Positions 28,541 to 40,540 of a stretch of DNA of 64,000 nt are shown here, piece by piece (the stretch's first letter is position 1; each line of letters opens with the position of its first letter). The position numbers were made by a program, and so were the translations under genes. The stretch comes from Blastomussa wellsi. Lineage: Eukaryota > Cnidaria > Anthozoa > Scleractinia > Plerogyridae. The DNA is taken from NCBI GenBank assembly GCA_947652115.1, contig OX393564.1:282839-346838 (forward strand), given 5' to 3'. The notes under the pieces are model-generated. The model was not told where the DNA came from. It made no database searches and saw nothing but the letters and a program-made list of their open reading frames with translations.

Positions 28541-30480
28541 GAATATTCTTTACCATCCAGAAGAATTAAAAGATTTCGAAGACGACATGCTGAAGATGAT
28601 CCAGTCCGTAAAATTCAAGCAAGTAAACAACCCCTTTCTCAATAAGCTAAAAGAAGACACCGACCAAATCAGAAATGAACCCAAACTACTAATCGCCGCG
28701 GACAAAACAACTAACTTCTACAAACTAGAGCCATCTACATACAACGATCTCCTAGAGAAAAACATTACGAAATCCTACAAGAAAGCACCACCTGAGACGA
28801 CGCAAGCAATCCATAAAGAAAACAAAGACATCGCGACGAAACTAGTACTCGACGATAGAGTGGACACTACGGCCGACAAAGACGCGTTCATAACACTTAA
28901 GGACCACAAGCCAAACTTCGCTAACAAACCGACCTGCAGACTCATTAACCCCACGAAGTCAGAGATAGGCAAAATCAGTAAAAAGATCCTCGACCGCATC
29001 AACAGTACAATCGCAAAAAAACGCAACTTCAACCAATGGAAAAACACAGCAGCCGTAATCGACTGGTTCAAATCCATAGAAAGCAAACAACACTTCAGCT
29101 TCATCTGTTTCGACATCGAAGAGTTCTATCCGTCCATCAGCCAAGATCTCCTAAACAAAGCACTCGACTTCGCCTCCGACTATGACTACATTACCGCCGA
29201 CGAGAGAAACATTATAATACACGCTAAAAACTCCATCTTAATCCACAAGAACCAACCCTGGCAAAAGAAAGGTAACTCAACATTCGACGTAACAATGGGA
29301 AGCTACGATGGCGCTGAGACATGCGAACTCGTGGGAAACTTCCTCCTCTCCCAGCTTCAGGACCTTAACATAAATGTAGGACTTTACCGAGACGACGGAC
29401 TAGCCATCACTAATGCAACACCAAGAGACACAGAGAACATTAAGAAAGAAATATGCCGCATCTTTAATAATAATGGCCTACGCATCACCATAGAAGCTAA
29501 CAAACAAGTAATCAACTTCCTAGATGTCACATTTAACCTTAACCGAAGCACTTATCAGCCATTTACAATACGTTCACCGCGAGAGCAACCACCCGCCGAT
29601 CACCACAAAGAACATTCCCGCCGGCATCAACAAACGTTTATCATCCCTATCATCCGACAAAGCATCCTTTGACCAGGCAGCCCCCCCATACCAGAAAGCA
29701 CTCGACGAAAGCGGATACCGCTACACACTGCAGTACGAACCACCCAAAGCAAAGAAACGGAAAAACCGACAACGCAATAACATCCTCTGGTACAACCCTC
29801 CTTTTAGCAAGAACACCAGCACCAACATCGGGCACAAATTCCTCGCACTAATAGACAAGCACTTTCCCAAAGATCACAAGCTCAGAAGAATCTTCAACCG
29901 AAACACCATCAAGATCAGCTACAGCTGCATGGACAACACCAAACAAATAATCGACAACCATAACAAACGCATCCTAAATGCATCTACACAGGCCGATAGC
30001 ACCGCCGTTGCCACCGCCGCCGCCGCCGCCGCTACCATTAACAATAACAAGACATGCAACTGCCGACAAAAGAATGCATGCCCGCTTGACGGAAACTGCC
30101 TACAATCTTCAGTAATCTACCAAGCCGCCGTCACGCGCAAAGACACCAACACAACAGAAACGTACATCGGGCTCACAGAGAACGACTTCAAAACTAGATA
30201 CAGAAACCACACCGCATCATTCCGCCACGCTAAACACAGAAACTCCACCGAACTCAGCAAGCACATCTGGACCCTCAAAGACAACAACATCGAACACTTT
30301 ATTTCCTGGTGCATCCTTTCATCACACTCGCCGTACAACAGCTCAAGTAAAAGATGTAACCTCTGCCTCAAAGAAAAATTCCTAATTATCTGCCGACCCG
30401 AACTATCATCACTAAACAAACGTAATGAACTCGTGTCTTCTTGCCGCCACAGAAACAAAGCCCTTCTACGCAACAATTAA
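28518..30480 (+). pseudogene. Penelope-like RT-GIY-YIG protein, one frameshift
   Basis: The first segment (28518-29672) carries the RT: LITLKDHK-type motif (AFITLKDHKPNFANKP, RLINPTKSEIGKISK), CFDIEEFYPSI as motif A, the catalytic box LYRDDGLA and VINFLDVTFNL. The reading moves near 29560 to the second frame (to 30480) with a thumb/linker, a Cys-rich knuckle (CNCRQKNACPLDGNC) and the GIY-YIG endonuclease (VIYQAAV ... TYIGLTENDFKTRYRNH, then FRHAKHRNSTELSKH), ending with CNLCLKEKFLI. In this class the nuclease nicks the target and the RT copies element RNA. The likely cause of the break is a small deletion. Confidence 0.82.
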
Positions 30481-30524
30481 ACTGTAAAATCTCGCGCTGC
30501 ATATATTATGGAAATTGTATATAA

Positions 30525-30635
30525 GCGATGGTAAAGAATATTCTCATTTAATCCCCTGATGAGTGGGCAACCACGAAACAGGCTTGTAGGGATGACCTAG
30601 TAGTTTATTTGATTTTTCTCCCACAACATATACTT
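30525..30635 (+). repeat. Right pseudo-LTR of the Penelope-like element
   Basis: Begins gcgatggtaaagaatattc and ends acatatactt, the inverse of the left repeat. Confidence 0.88.
30551..30593 (+). ncRNA. Minimal type I hammerhead ribozyme
   Basis: The core CTGATGA is at 30556-30562 and GAAA at 30575-30578. Stem I pairs ATCCC (30551-30555) with GGGAT (30589-30593). Stem II is GTGG/CCAC with a GCAA tetraloop (30563-30574). A short stem III pairs A30578-C-A with T-G-T30587 around GGCT. The cleavage triplet is GTA, so self-cleavage is predicted after 30588. Such short-stem hammerheads are characteristic of Penelope-like element repeats and would process the element RNA. Confidence 0.85.
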
Positions 30636-30659
30636 ATAATAGTATATATATATAGGAAA

Positions 30660-31310
30660 AAAAAAACATTATAAGTTAACACATTATCGACCAATTTTTA
30701 TAAAATTCAATTAAAGTTCTATTTTTAGTACAAATATATTTCTCTGTTTCGAATTTGATATTTATCTTCAATTTAAACCCAGCAATAATAGGACGGGTTT
30801 GTGATCTTCTGCAATCCCATATATATTGTTTTGCTATTATTAAAAAGTAGTTCAGTAAAGGGCATTTTACGGCTATGATTCCTAATAGAACATCCTGTAG
30901 ACTAAGACTAATCAATTCATTCGACAACAAGTAATAATAAATTTCAAAGTCCTTCCAGAAAAGTTTAGTATATACACAATCAAAAAGAAGGTGAATAAGT
31001 GTTTCGGGTATCGACTTACAAAAAGAACATTTATCATCAGGTATATATCCTATTTTGTATAGCTTAGTGTTAGTATATAATATGGAGTTAAGGACCTTGT
31101 ACTGAAAAGCCTTAACATAGGATTATGAGCATACGATGTGTGGTAAAATAAATGCTTTTTCCAGTTGATCTTCCGTCAGATTAAAATCTCGTTTTAAAGC
31201 CGAGGTGTTTTTTGAAAGTTGTGCCTTTTCAATTATGAGCAATGAATAGTAATCCTTTGATTTCCGATTTGGTTTTCGAAGACATGGTTGTAGAGGCAGA
31301 TATCTTCTTA
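30660..31310 (-). pseudogene. LINE 3' fragment (C-terminal zinc-knuckle region)
   Basis: Minus-strand frames read an ORF2 C-terminal tail of the L1/Tx1-type: KSKDYYSLLIIEKAQLSKNT (near 31250), a Cys/His knuckle CSFCKSIPETLIHLLFDC between 31050 and 30970, then LLNYFLIIAKQYIWDCRRSQ. No RT domain remains, so the copy is 5' truncated. It abuts BEL/Pao gag sequence on its right. Confidence 0.6.
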
Positions 31311-31324
31311 GGATTTGCGGCATC

Positions 31325-32186
31325 TAGCGGCAAAAATTTATTGTGCAAACTTTCTGCGGAGACTTTTGCTGAGTTCTGGTAAATCTACGGAATGTTCATG
31401 CAATCCGCATGGAAAGTTACTTCTGTGACAAATTCAGTAAAAGTTGGAAATGCATCGCAACCTTTTTCCTGTTGAAACTTTTGCACTTTAGTAAACCATT
31501 TAGGGAGGAACCAGTTGGGAAGTTTTCGACCAAAGTTTGCAGCTTAGAAGGAAATTCGAAAATCTTCTGTGTCATAGCGATTGCTACTTGCAGTAGGAAG
31601 TTGCTGTATTCTCGTAAAGTTGAAGGTTGTTGGGGGCAATTTTTGGCCAATTGGCTAGCTTGTTTTCGAAATCAGCAGCTACAATTGCAGGGTGACCGAA
31701 GCACGATTTAAGTTTCTTTCTTGCTTCGTTGTAAGCAATCTCAGGACTAGCAGCAACCATATACTGAAGTTGCTTGACAAAATTCTTTGCTTTTCCAGCC
31801 AGATGCAGGTAGAGGAGGTATAGTTTTTGCTGAGTGCCGAGTGGTGCGGAATCAATCAGTGCGTCAAAGGCGGTTTCCCAGATAAAGAACCTTGCGTCGG
31901 TCTTTTCACCAGTGAAGACATCTGGCTTGGCTTGCGGAAGCCTTTGTAACTGGGTTACCGTAGCCAGGGCCTTGGCCATTTGAGAAATGTTGTGTGAATT
32001 CGGAAAGGTGGGGGTCATACTTCTGACGTAAGGACTTGGTTTTATATCACAGTATACAGTGGCCAGTGAACTCTTGGGACTCGAAATATCGTCGTCGCCG
32101 CCAAGGTTGTAGGTTTTCGGGAAATATGTGGGTTTTAAGCTGTTCACAGTGGCTGTGGGATTATGAAAGCTTACACTTGGTAACAA
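31325..32186 (-). pseudogene. BEL/Pao gag remnant, C-terminal half
   Basis: The open part (32186-31584) contains RLPQAKPDVFTGEKTDARFF, FDALIDSAPLGTQQKLYLLY and LHLAGKAKNFVKQL, the conserved gag segment of BEL/Pao elements (DUF1759-like). The reading continues in other frames down to about 31325 with stops. It would form the capsid-like shell of the retroelement. It is separated from its N-terminal half by a CR1-like LINE. Confidence 0.65.
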
Positions 32187-32230
32187 TATTTAATCAGGAA
32201 ACTCTATCACAAATGTGGTTTTCATAGAGG

Positions 32231-35200
32231 TCCTATGACTAAAAAATAAATGTGTACAAATAAAATATAATACATATTTCATAACAATTTAGAAATCACA
32301 AGAATTAAAAAAAAAAATAAAAGGTTAAAAATTTAAAAAGCTAAAAAGAAGACAACAAATTTCTCTTAAAAATTACCAAGCTAGATGACTTTCTAATGAA
32401 CGTGTCAAGACTGTTAAAATCATTTACAGCATGATATGCTAAGCATTGTTTTCCCCAATTTCGTTTAACTCTAGGGAGCCTTATGAAATCTTTGTTTCGC
32501 GTATTATGCGAATGCATGTCCGTTTGCCTAGACATAACTAAAGAATGATTAATTTGACCAGTGGTACATTTATAAATGTAAACACATCTATGATATTTTC
32601 TGCGGTCTACTAGGTTCAACCATTTTAAGGTTTTTAATGCTTCAGTTGCCGAAGATAAAGGTGGCTTATCTAAAATCAATTTCGCTGCTTTGTTCTGTAA
32701 AAGCTGGAGTTCTTTCATAAGTGTTGCATTGTTCTTATCTCCCCAGACGATATCTGCATAATCTAGGATAGGTAACACTAAACTATTGTAAAATAGTTTG
32801 CGAGCCTGAAGAGGCAAATAATACTTGATTCTGCGAAGAAGACTAAGGTTCTTATTAATCTTAGCTGAGATGTACTCTACATGATCAGCCCAAGTAAAAT
32901 CAGATGACAACATTATTCCTAGATATTTAAAACTTAAGACGGAATCTATGTAAGACTCAAAAATATGCAAAGAAAGAGATGGAATACCAATAGTTTTTCT
33001 ACTACTGCCTATAATCATAGACTTTGTTTTACTGAGATTTAGCGTCAGTTTGTTTCTATTTAGCCATTTAGCAACTTCCAGGAGATCTTCATTGAGAGCT
33101 TCCTCCAGCATACGTGGCTCCTTTGAAAAACAGTAGAGGACTGTATCGTCAGCATAGAGTGTCACTTGGCAATTCTTCACTACCAGAGGCAGATCGTTTA
33201 TATAAATTAGAAAAAACAGGGGGCCCAAAATGCTCCCCTGAGGCACCCCAAGGGGCACATGTAGAGGGTCAGACATAGCATTATCACATGACGTGCGCTG
33301 TTTTCGGTTGCTCAGGTAGGACTTGAACCAAAGTAGAGTACTAGCAGAGACACCAATCTGCGACAATTTGGATATCAGAATAGCGTGGTCCACGGTATCA
33401 AATGCTTTTGTCAGGTCTAGGAATACTGCCCCGCAAAGTTCACCTACCTCCATTTTTAGGAGAACTTCGTCCGCAAATGCTGATAGTGCAGCTGTAGTAG
33501 AGAGCCTGGGACGAAAGCCGTACTGCTTACTCTAAATGATGTTATTAGAATCAAGATACTCGTAAAATTGCGTGTGGACGACTTTCTCTAAGATCTTGCT
33601 CAAGGTCGGGAGGACTGAAATGGGGCGATAATTGGATGCATTCCTACGATCTCCAGATTTAAAAAGCGCCGACACTTTTGAGCATTTCCATATTTCAGGA
33701 AATTTTCCAGAGCGAATTGATAGATTTAGTAACTTAGTGATGGAGGAACAAATCACTTTTGCTCCATGCTTTAACAACCTAGCACTGATATTGTCCAGTC
33801 CAATAGCTTTATTTGTTTTTAATGTAAGCAGAAGCTTAAGAACTGTTTCCTCATCAACTTCGCGTAATGAGAATGATGATAAATTTTCAAACGACTTGGG
33901 AGAAAACAAAGTAGCAGCTACATTAGAAATTTTATCCGCAAGACATTGACCAATCGATGAGAAGTAACAGTTCATGGCTGTCGCTATTGAGGCAGGATTG
34001 GTGTGTTCAACACCTTCAACTACAATGCAATGAGGGCTCGAGGATTTAACTTTCCGCGAAGAGACTTCATTAACAGCCTTCCAGATCTTTCCAGAGTCCC
34101 CTTTTGCTTCATGAATTAAATCACAGTAATACTTGGATTTAGCAGCTTTAATCTCGCGATTCACAGTATTCTTCAGCTTCCTATACCTAGACCAATGATG
34201 ATCAGAGCCAGTTTTTATAGCTTTACGGTGATAAAAATCTCGATCTCGCATTGTCTCTTTGATTTTATCGTTCATCCATGGAAGCGGAACGCCTCTAATT
34301 CTCCGCCTTTTAACAGGTGCATGCAAATCAGCTACGTCAGAAAACAATCGATTCCAAGTAAACACAGCATCATCAATGTCTTCTTCATTTTCAATGACGT
34401 GCCAAGGCACGCATTTCAAATCTTCAAGGAAAGCATTGTTATCAAAGTTCTTGTAGGAACGGTATTCCATTGTTTTTGGGGTAGCTTTAATCTTGCCGGT
34501 CTTCAGAACACAATACACTAGGTAATGATCACTTAAAGCAATAGGGACAACTCCAGATTCAATGAAGCGGTGAGCATTGTTCACTAAGATCACATCGATC
34601 AATGTTCGTGAAGTTTCCGTCACACGGGTGGCTTCAGTAATGAGCTGTGTAAGATCGTGCCGAGTTATAAATTCTTTGAATTCCTTTTTCTGTTTATTTC
34701 TAGTAAATGCAGTCATATCTGCATTAAGATCGCCTAAAAGCATGAAATCGCATTTATCCAGGTTAATTTTTCCCAAGACAATTTCCAGGTTAGAAATAAA
34801 TTCTTTGAAATCAGAGTCGGGAGCTCTATAAGCGCAACAAATGAGTGTTGGACGGCATTTTTTGCGCGAAAGCTCAATCCATAAGCATTCATTCACAGTC
34901 GAATAAAGATCATCTCTAACACAAAAGGGCAAACCATCCCTCACATAGATCGCTACACCAACAAATCCTTCTTTTTTTCCTCTCCTGTCCATTCGAACAC
35001 AAGTGAATCCTGGAATTGCAACCTCAGAATCTTGAAATGAGTCATCTAGCCAGGTCTCGCTAAGAGTAAGAATATCGACGGTCTTATCATCAATGCCCTC
35101 CATGCGTAACATGTCCGATTTATTTCTGAGACTTCGAATATTGAGATGGGCAATTTTTAGCCCCCGTGTACTTCTAACATAATCCAAACTTCTGTATCCT

Positions 35201-35480
35201 GGATTTAGCTCGACATCCCCAGAAAGAGCAATAAGAGCCATGACCAGTGCAGCATGTTGTAGAAGCTTGCACGCTTTAAAGCCCATGTAGAAAGAATCGA
35301 CCATGTGCTGGTTGTCGGGTCGCCTGGCAGGACGAAAGGAGCGAAATTCGATTCTGCAAAGACCTTGAGAAGCGAAATAAAGATTCCTAAACTTGCATGG
35401 TTGTCTTGTAGATGTCTTATCGTGGTCTATGTCATGTAAAATAACAAGAAGGCATAGAAAAAGTCCGAAACTCATGGACA
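32231..35480 (-). mobile_element. CR1-like LINE inserted in BEL/Pao gag
   Basis: A single ORF with endonuclease and RT domains on the minus strand, with BEL/Pao gag sequence on either side. The 3' end lies in A/T-rich DNA between 32231 and 32340. The 5' end is near 35480, upstream of which the gag frame resumes. I could not find a clean target duplication, which is common for CR1 elements. Confidence 0.7.
32341..35475 (-). pseudogene. CR1-like ORF2 with 2A-like peptide, endonuclease and RT
   Basis: A start at 35475 (MSFGLFLCLLVIL) gives a short leader ending in IALSGDVELNPGY (about 35196-35230), a 2A-like ribosome-skipping motif in which the final Pro is Tyr. The endonuclease follows (KIAHLNIRSLRNK, LTLSETWLDDSF, LLGDLNADM, SDHYLVYC). 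The RT has NYRPISVLPTLSKILEK, an in-frame TAG at 33532-33534, then AVFLDLTKAFDTVDH, GVPQGSILGPLFFL and the catalytic LYADDTVL. The frame is the same on both sides of the stop, so one base substitution inactivates it. It ends at 32341. Confidence 0.82.
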
Positions 35481-35489
35481 AGGTTTTTG

Positions 35490-36425
35490 AGCGTCCGGCC
35501 GCCATCACTACCGCTTGTACCTGCCACTCTCTGGAGTTGAGATGCAATTGGAGTGCTTGCATTTGGAAGATATCTGGAAACAATTGTCTGGCCATGCGTG
35601 ACGTGATGTTTGGGGGCATGATAAGTATTGACATTAGCGGAAATAGTGGGAGGTGGAGATTTGCCAAGTGTTCTGTGCCAAAATCGTTGGCAGCTTGAGT
35701 ACACTTATTGGTTGTTTGAAAACGATCAGCTATATTAGCCATTGGCAGTTGTGATGAGCAAGCATGACAGCTCGTGGGATGTATTTTGCCTGTAGGAGAG
35801 TATTAGGCTGGAAAAGTTGGGTTCCCCATGTCAAAGAAATGTGTGTCTATGACCGGTGACAACAAATTGTTTGTTGCGGTTTGATAAGTGGGCGCGGCTG
35901 CTGGGGTGTTCATAAAGCGATCAATCACCTGTTCGGGTGTTTCTTTTGGTAATTCTATTTCGACATGTTCGAAAGGATGTTCTTCGACTTTGAGGGCGCT
36001 CTCGTAAACAGCCTCTTCCGCTAACGTTGCGCTTAATTCTTGCTGAAGTTTAAGGTTATTCAAAACCCTTTGTTGTGTATCGATCATGTCGCTAAATTTA
36101 ATCTTTTCTTCCAGCGCTGCACGTTTAGCTTTTACGTCAATCAAAGCTTCCTTTGAAGAACGACATGATGAACCGGATGCAGATGACAATTTTGAGTAAG
36201 ACTTGCGTGACAAGGTTGACCGAACAGATACGGCTTTCTCTTTCTCGATTGACTTTATTTTGTGTAGCGCGGCTCTTTGACAACCCTCAATGGAATCCTT
36301 AACGGTTGAGATTAAATCGGTAACAATATCTGGGCGGCTAGTGTGTTTAACTAAATCAAACCAGGCATTAAGGTCAAGTTCAGTTTTTCTGGCGAGTACA
36401 ATTAAGCACTTTTTTGCTGGCTTCT
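35490..36425 (-). pseudogene. BEL/Pao gag remnant, N-terminal half
   Basis: The open frame 36213-35803 (SSKEALIDVKAKRAALEEKI; DMIDTQQRVLNNLKLQQELS) is a charged coiled coil of the kind preceding BEL/Pao gag. Upstream to 36425 the reading continues with ELDLNAWFDLVKHTSRPD. Downstream a shifted frame (APKHHVTHGQTIVSRYLPNA) runs to about 35490, where the CR1-like LINE begins. Same orientation and order as the other BEL/Pao parts. Confidence 0.55.
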
Positions 36426-37881
36426 TTATTCCAATTACTTAATTGGAAATTGAATGTGAAGATCATCTTCATCTACCACTCAAATACATGAATGAATCAT
36501 TCCATACTTTTCATCACAAGGAGGTGCTGCTGTCAGTGTTTAATTAAACCACGAGTCGATCGCGAGTCGATCGGGTGTCGATCGATACGTCGATCGAGGG
36601 GTCCATCGCTAGTATCGGTCGATACTCGACCGCGGGTGTCGTTAGTACACATGATCCAAAATTTGTACAATGTATAGTAAATTGTGGTACATTCCATTCA
36701 GTGCTAAAACAGTAAAAATCAGAAAATTACTGAATGTATAATTTGTTCGCTGAAATGCATTGCATGTTTTTAAGACCAAGAAAAAGCAGCGCACAACTGT
36801 TCGATAAATGATTTGTAGCTTGTGTTCTGCTCATGTGTGACTATTTCGAGATCAAATGAAAATCTCTCTAAAGCACTACTGTATGTTTTTGACAACGCGA
36901 ACAACTAGACAGAAAATTTTCTGGACTTGAATCATGCATTTACATTTTCAGCAACTGTAGGTAGTTCTGAGCACTAAAAATGTTTCACCTTGCATGAAGC
37001 CAGCATGGATTCTTTGAAGAATTATCATTCACGGTTTAGCTTACTTGATCATGTGATTGCACAATGAATAAGGTACTGTGATGGGGCAAAATGTGACAGA
37101 AGCTGTGAACTAAAGACAGAAGTGAACCAGACCGGAAATGATGTCTGGCTAGAAGTGATTTCTGATGTTGAACCTCACCACCCCTTGCCCCTCCGGCTTA
37201 ATTCAAGTGCAACTGCGATGAAAAATGTTCTTGTTCTCTTTTGACTCCAATTTATATTTGCCAAGAATGCACCATTTATGCAATGATCCAGAAAGCAAAA
37301 GTCGTTTTCATAACTAAACTGCAGAATGGTTTAAACCACACCAGTTACCAACAGGTTGAAAGAGCAATGGCCAAGGAATAAAATGTATTTCTCAACTGAA
37401 TAAGCAACTTCATGATCGCTCATACAAAAAGCTGTTTGATTTTAATTTTGATAACCAGTCATGCAATGTTCGATAGGATACTAAAATGCATAGATAAGGG
37501 CGATAACTCTATAAAAACGACAATGTTTGTGAACTTATTCTGATATGCACAACAAGGGTGCCACCACACATTAATATTTTTCGTATAAATTCTGCATTCA
37601 CTATTATAGTTAACTAAATGAATTTTTGAAGTGATACCACCTTCATGAAAAAGTTTATTTGTATAATTTTTTTGTGTGGAAATACGGATGCTTGAGTAAT
37701 CTTTGGGAAGTCCAGCACCTCAATGCTCATATAAACCTATTTTTTTCATTTGTTCTACTTGACAATGAGTTCATTGTTATCAGGGCTAGAGGCTTTGTTT
37801 AGGATTGTTCTCTATTATTTCCACGCCCAATGGTATTGCCGCGTCAACAAAGAGTTACATACTTTACCCTCATCTTTGTTT
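36426..37881. other. Non-coding stretch with a CGATCG-rich cluster
   Basis: No gene recognised. 36551-36640 is dense in cgatcg/tcgatc words. The remainder is A/T-rich and unremarkable. Confidence 0.5.
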
Positions 37882-38058
37882 AAAAAATTAACATTTGCCT
37901 CATTAGCATAAGTGACAAGAAATACTAAAACAGTGCTTTCAATTAGCACTGACGACCGACGGAATGCGTTGGCTACTTTGCTTTACTTTGCTTACAAACG
38001 TCGGCCATATTTTTCCTTCATTTGAAGAAATTAAAGGGGCACTGTCACGCCTGATTCT

Positions 38059-40540
38059 TTTTTTTTTATTTTATTAATTTTTATTGATTTGAAATTACAT
38101 ACATTTTTCCACAAACAAACATAATTCACATTAACAGATAAACACGATACATCATATATTTACAAACACACCCCAAAATTCCTCTTAACTCCCTTCTGCT
38201 TCTAAATATAATGACTAGTACAGCGCAGCAACAACACGAGATTCTTTATACATCTAGTTGATTTTATACTTGGCCCATTTCATATTGTGAGCTTTTAGTT
38301 TATTATTTGATTTTGCGATCATTGTCTCAAGCTGGTGAATCATTTTAATTTTCGAGTTAAACACTTTAATTGAAGGAAGAGACTTGTTCTGTCGACAAGA
38401 ATATAAATACTGTTTAGCAATTATTAAAGTATGATTAATAGATAATTCGTCTTCGCATCTTAAAATACCAAACATTATATCTTTGTCACAAAGGCGTTCT
38501 ATCTTTACCCCTTGACTATCAAACCATTTTATAACCTCAGCCCAGAAAACCTTAGTATAACGACAACAAATGAAAAAATGCTCCAGGGATTCGTTCATTT
38601 CACCACAAAGGGAACACGCCGGAGATGGAATAATACCAATTTTGTTTAAGAATGAATTTGTGACAAGACACCTGTTAAGTAATTTGTATTGGAATTCACG
38701 CGATTTTGTGTCCAAGGAAGTACGAAATGGCAAGCTGTAAATCTCTTTCCAATCTAAAACATCATTAACAAAATGGGTATTAAAATTCAGTTGGGCAGTC
38801 GGTGGGATGATGATTCTATTTCGAAGTTCTTTATATACGGTCTTTGAAACGACTGTTTCGATTAACACATTTTTGTCGTTGAAACTTGAAAATTGAAAGG
38901 CTCGTCAACTGTAGAAGCAAACGTGTTTAATGATTCACGCCATTCAACTGGTAAGGCATCGATTACAGAGATAAGTCTAAATATATCTAATAGCGAGATG
39001 TTTAATTCTCTCAACCTGTGATTACTTTTAACAATGAATTCATTATTGTCGGAGATTAGATCCCCCATTCGAAGAATTCCCTTTTCTGCAAGATTTCTAA
39101 AATAAACAGATTTGCCGCCGATACAAATGAATTTATTATTCCACACGATAGCTTTTGAAAGATCTCTTTTTTTATCCTGTACACTCGTGTGGTTTGCTGC
39201 CGGACATTTTGCGAAACTTTTAAAGCATTCTTCATAAAATGCTGGAAGCTTCACAGGCAGTTTCTTCAAGTCAAAATCGCAACATAAGATAAGTTTCCCA
39301 CCTACAGGTTCAAGATAGTGCAGTAGGATTTTTTTCCAATTGCTTGGTTGATCACTTGCCAATTTTTTGCAACAAAGGATTCTCTGAGTCTCTATTATGG
39401 AATCTAGATGTGGGGCTTTAAGTCCCCCATCTTCAATATCACTAATAAGAGCAGCGCGTTTGATTTTGTCCTTCCCCTTCCAGATAAAATCGAAGATAAT
39501 TTTGTTTACATCTTTCACAAATTCCCTATCTACTGATATCAAACTCGCGCGGTATAGGAAAATAGGAATAATAAAGGTTTTGACAATTTGAATTCTTCCT
39601 ATAATAGTCAGGTCCCTCCACCTCAAAATTCGTAGTTTTTGTTGAATGGAACTAATTAGATCATCAACATTTAATTTTTGTTTCGTTCGAAGGTCATACG
39701 TGAAGTGCACTCCCAGAATTTTAACCACTTTTTTAATTTTTTAAGTTGCATGAAACGGAGTTGTCTTGTTCTAGAGTAGAAGAGCAGTTGCCTAATAGCA
39801 TTATTTCTGATTTATCGTGGTTGATCTTCAGGCCTGAACAAATTCCGTAATCTTCTATAAGCTTAAGAAAGTTCACAAGTGAAAGATCATCTTTCAAAAA
39901 ACCAGTTAGGTCATCTGCAAAAAGGCTTAATCTGAGCTCTTCATTGTCTACCTTAATACCACAAATGTCTTTGCTACTACGTACACTAATACAAAGAATT
40001 TTTAGCACTATGATGAACAAGTAAGCAGAGAGGGGGTCTCCTTGTCTCACTCCCCTTTCAACTGCAAAGGGCTGAGTAGAAAAACCATTGTTTATGACAC
40101 AACTTGAGATATTGTTGTAGAATGTATGAATCCATTGCAAAAATGATGGACCAAAACCAAAAGAGGTTAGAGCGCGAAATAGAAAATCTCTACTGACAGT
40201 ATCGAAGGCTTTTCTGGAATCTATACAAATCATTCTCCCCTCAAGATTATACCTTTCTGAGAATTCCATGACATCTTCTATCGTTCTGACTGCATCAAAA
40301 ATAGTTCTTCCCTTAACATATGCACATTGATTATAATGTATGATATTTGGTAAGACACTCTCTAATCTTTTAGCAATAGCTTTTGACCCTATTTTTACGT
40401 CCACATTGATAAGTGAGATTGGTCTCCAATTCGATAAATCCCGTTTGTCTTTATCCTTTTTCTCCATTAAGGTAATAATGGCTTCCTTCTGGGAATTTGA
40501 CAACTCGCCATAATCATAAGAATAGTTTAAACTGTCTACC
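38059..40540 (-). mobile_element. 5'-truncated LINE with 15-bp target duplication
   Basis: gtcacgcctgattct lies at 38044-38058 and 40541-40555, and occurs once, uninterrupted, at the corresponding place of the second repeat copy (near 62562). A T-rich tail follows the left duplication, so the LINE is on the minus strand. It begins inside the RT domain, hence 5' truncated. Confidence 0.9.
38254..40540 (-). pseudogene. Truncated LINE ORF2: RT and C-terminal knuckle
   Basis: The first frame (to 39733) holds RPISLINVDVKIGSKAIAKR, MICIDSRKAFDTVSRDF, GVRQGDPLSAYLF and the catalytic LFADDLTGF. The next (39728-38862) continues with LGVHFTYD, WRDLTIIGRIQIVKTF and IIFDFIWKGKDKIKR. The last (38868-38254) has the zinc knuckle CSLCGEMNESLEHFFICC. 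Shifts separate the three. The RT and tail place it near L1/Tx1-type elements, in a lineage distinct from the LINE at 903-6272. Confidence 0.78.

Larger units (their letters stand above)
28430..30635 (+). mobile_element. Penelope-like element with GIY-YIG endonuclease and inverted termini
   Basis: 111-bp perfect or near-perfect inverted repeats (28430-28540 and 30525-30635) flank an RT plus GIY-YIG coding region on the plus strand. A second partial copy of gaatattctttaccatc follows the left repeat directly, as in the partly tandem pseudo-LTRs of Penelope-like elements. Each repeat contains a hammerhead ribozyme. The coding region has one disruption near 29560. It sits between BEL/Pao and LINE remnants. 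Confidence 0.85.
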
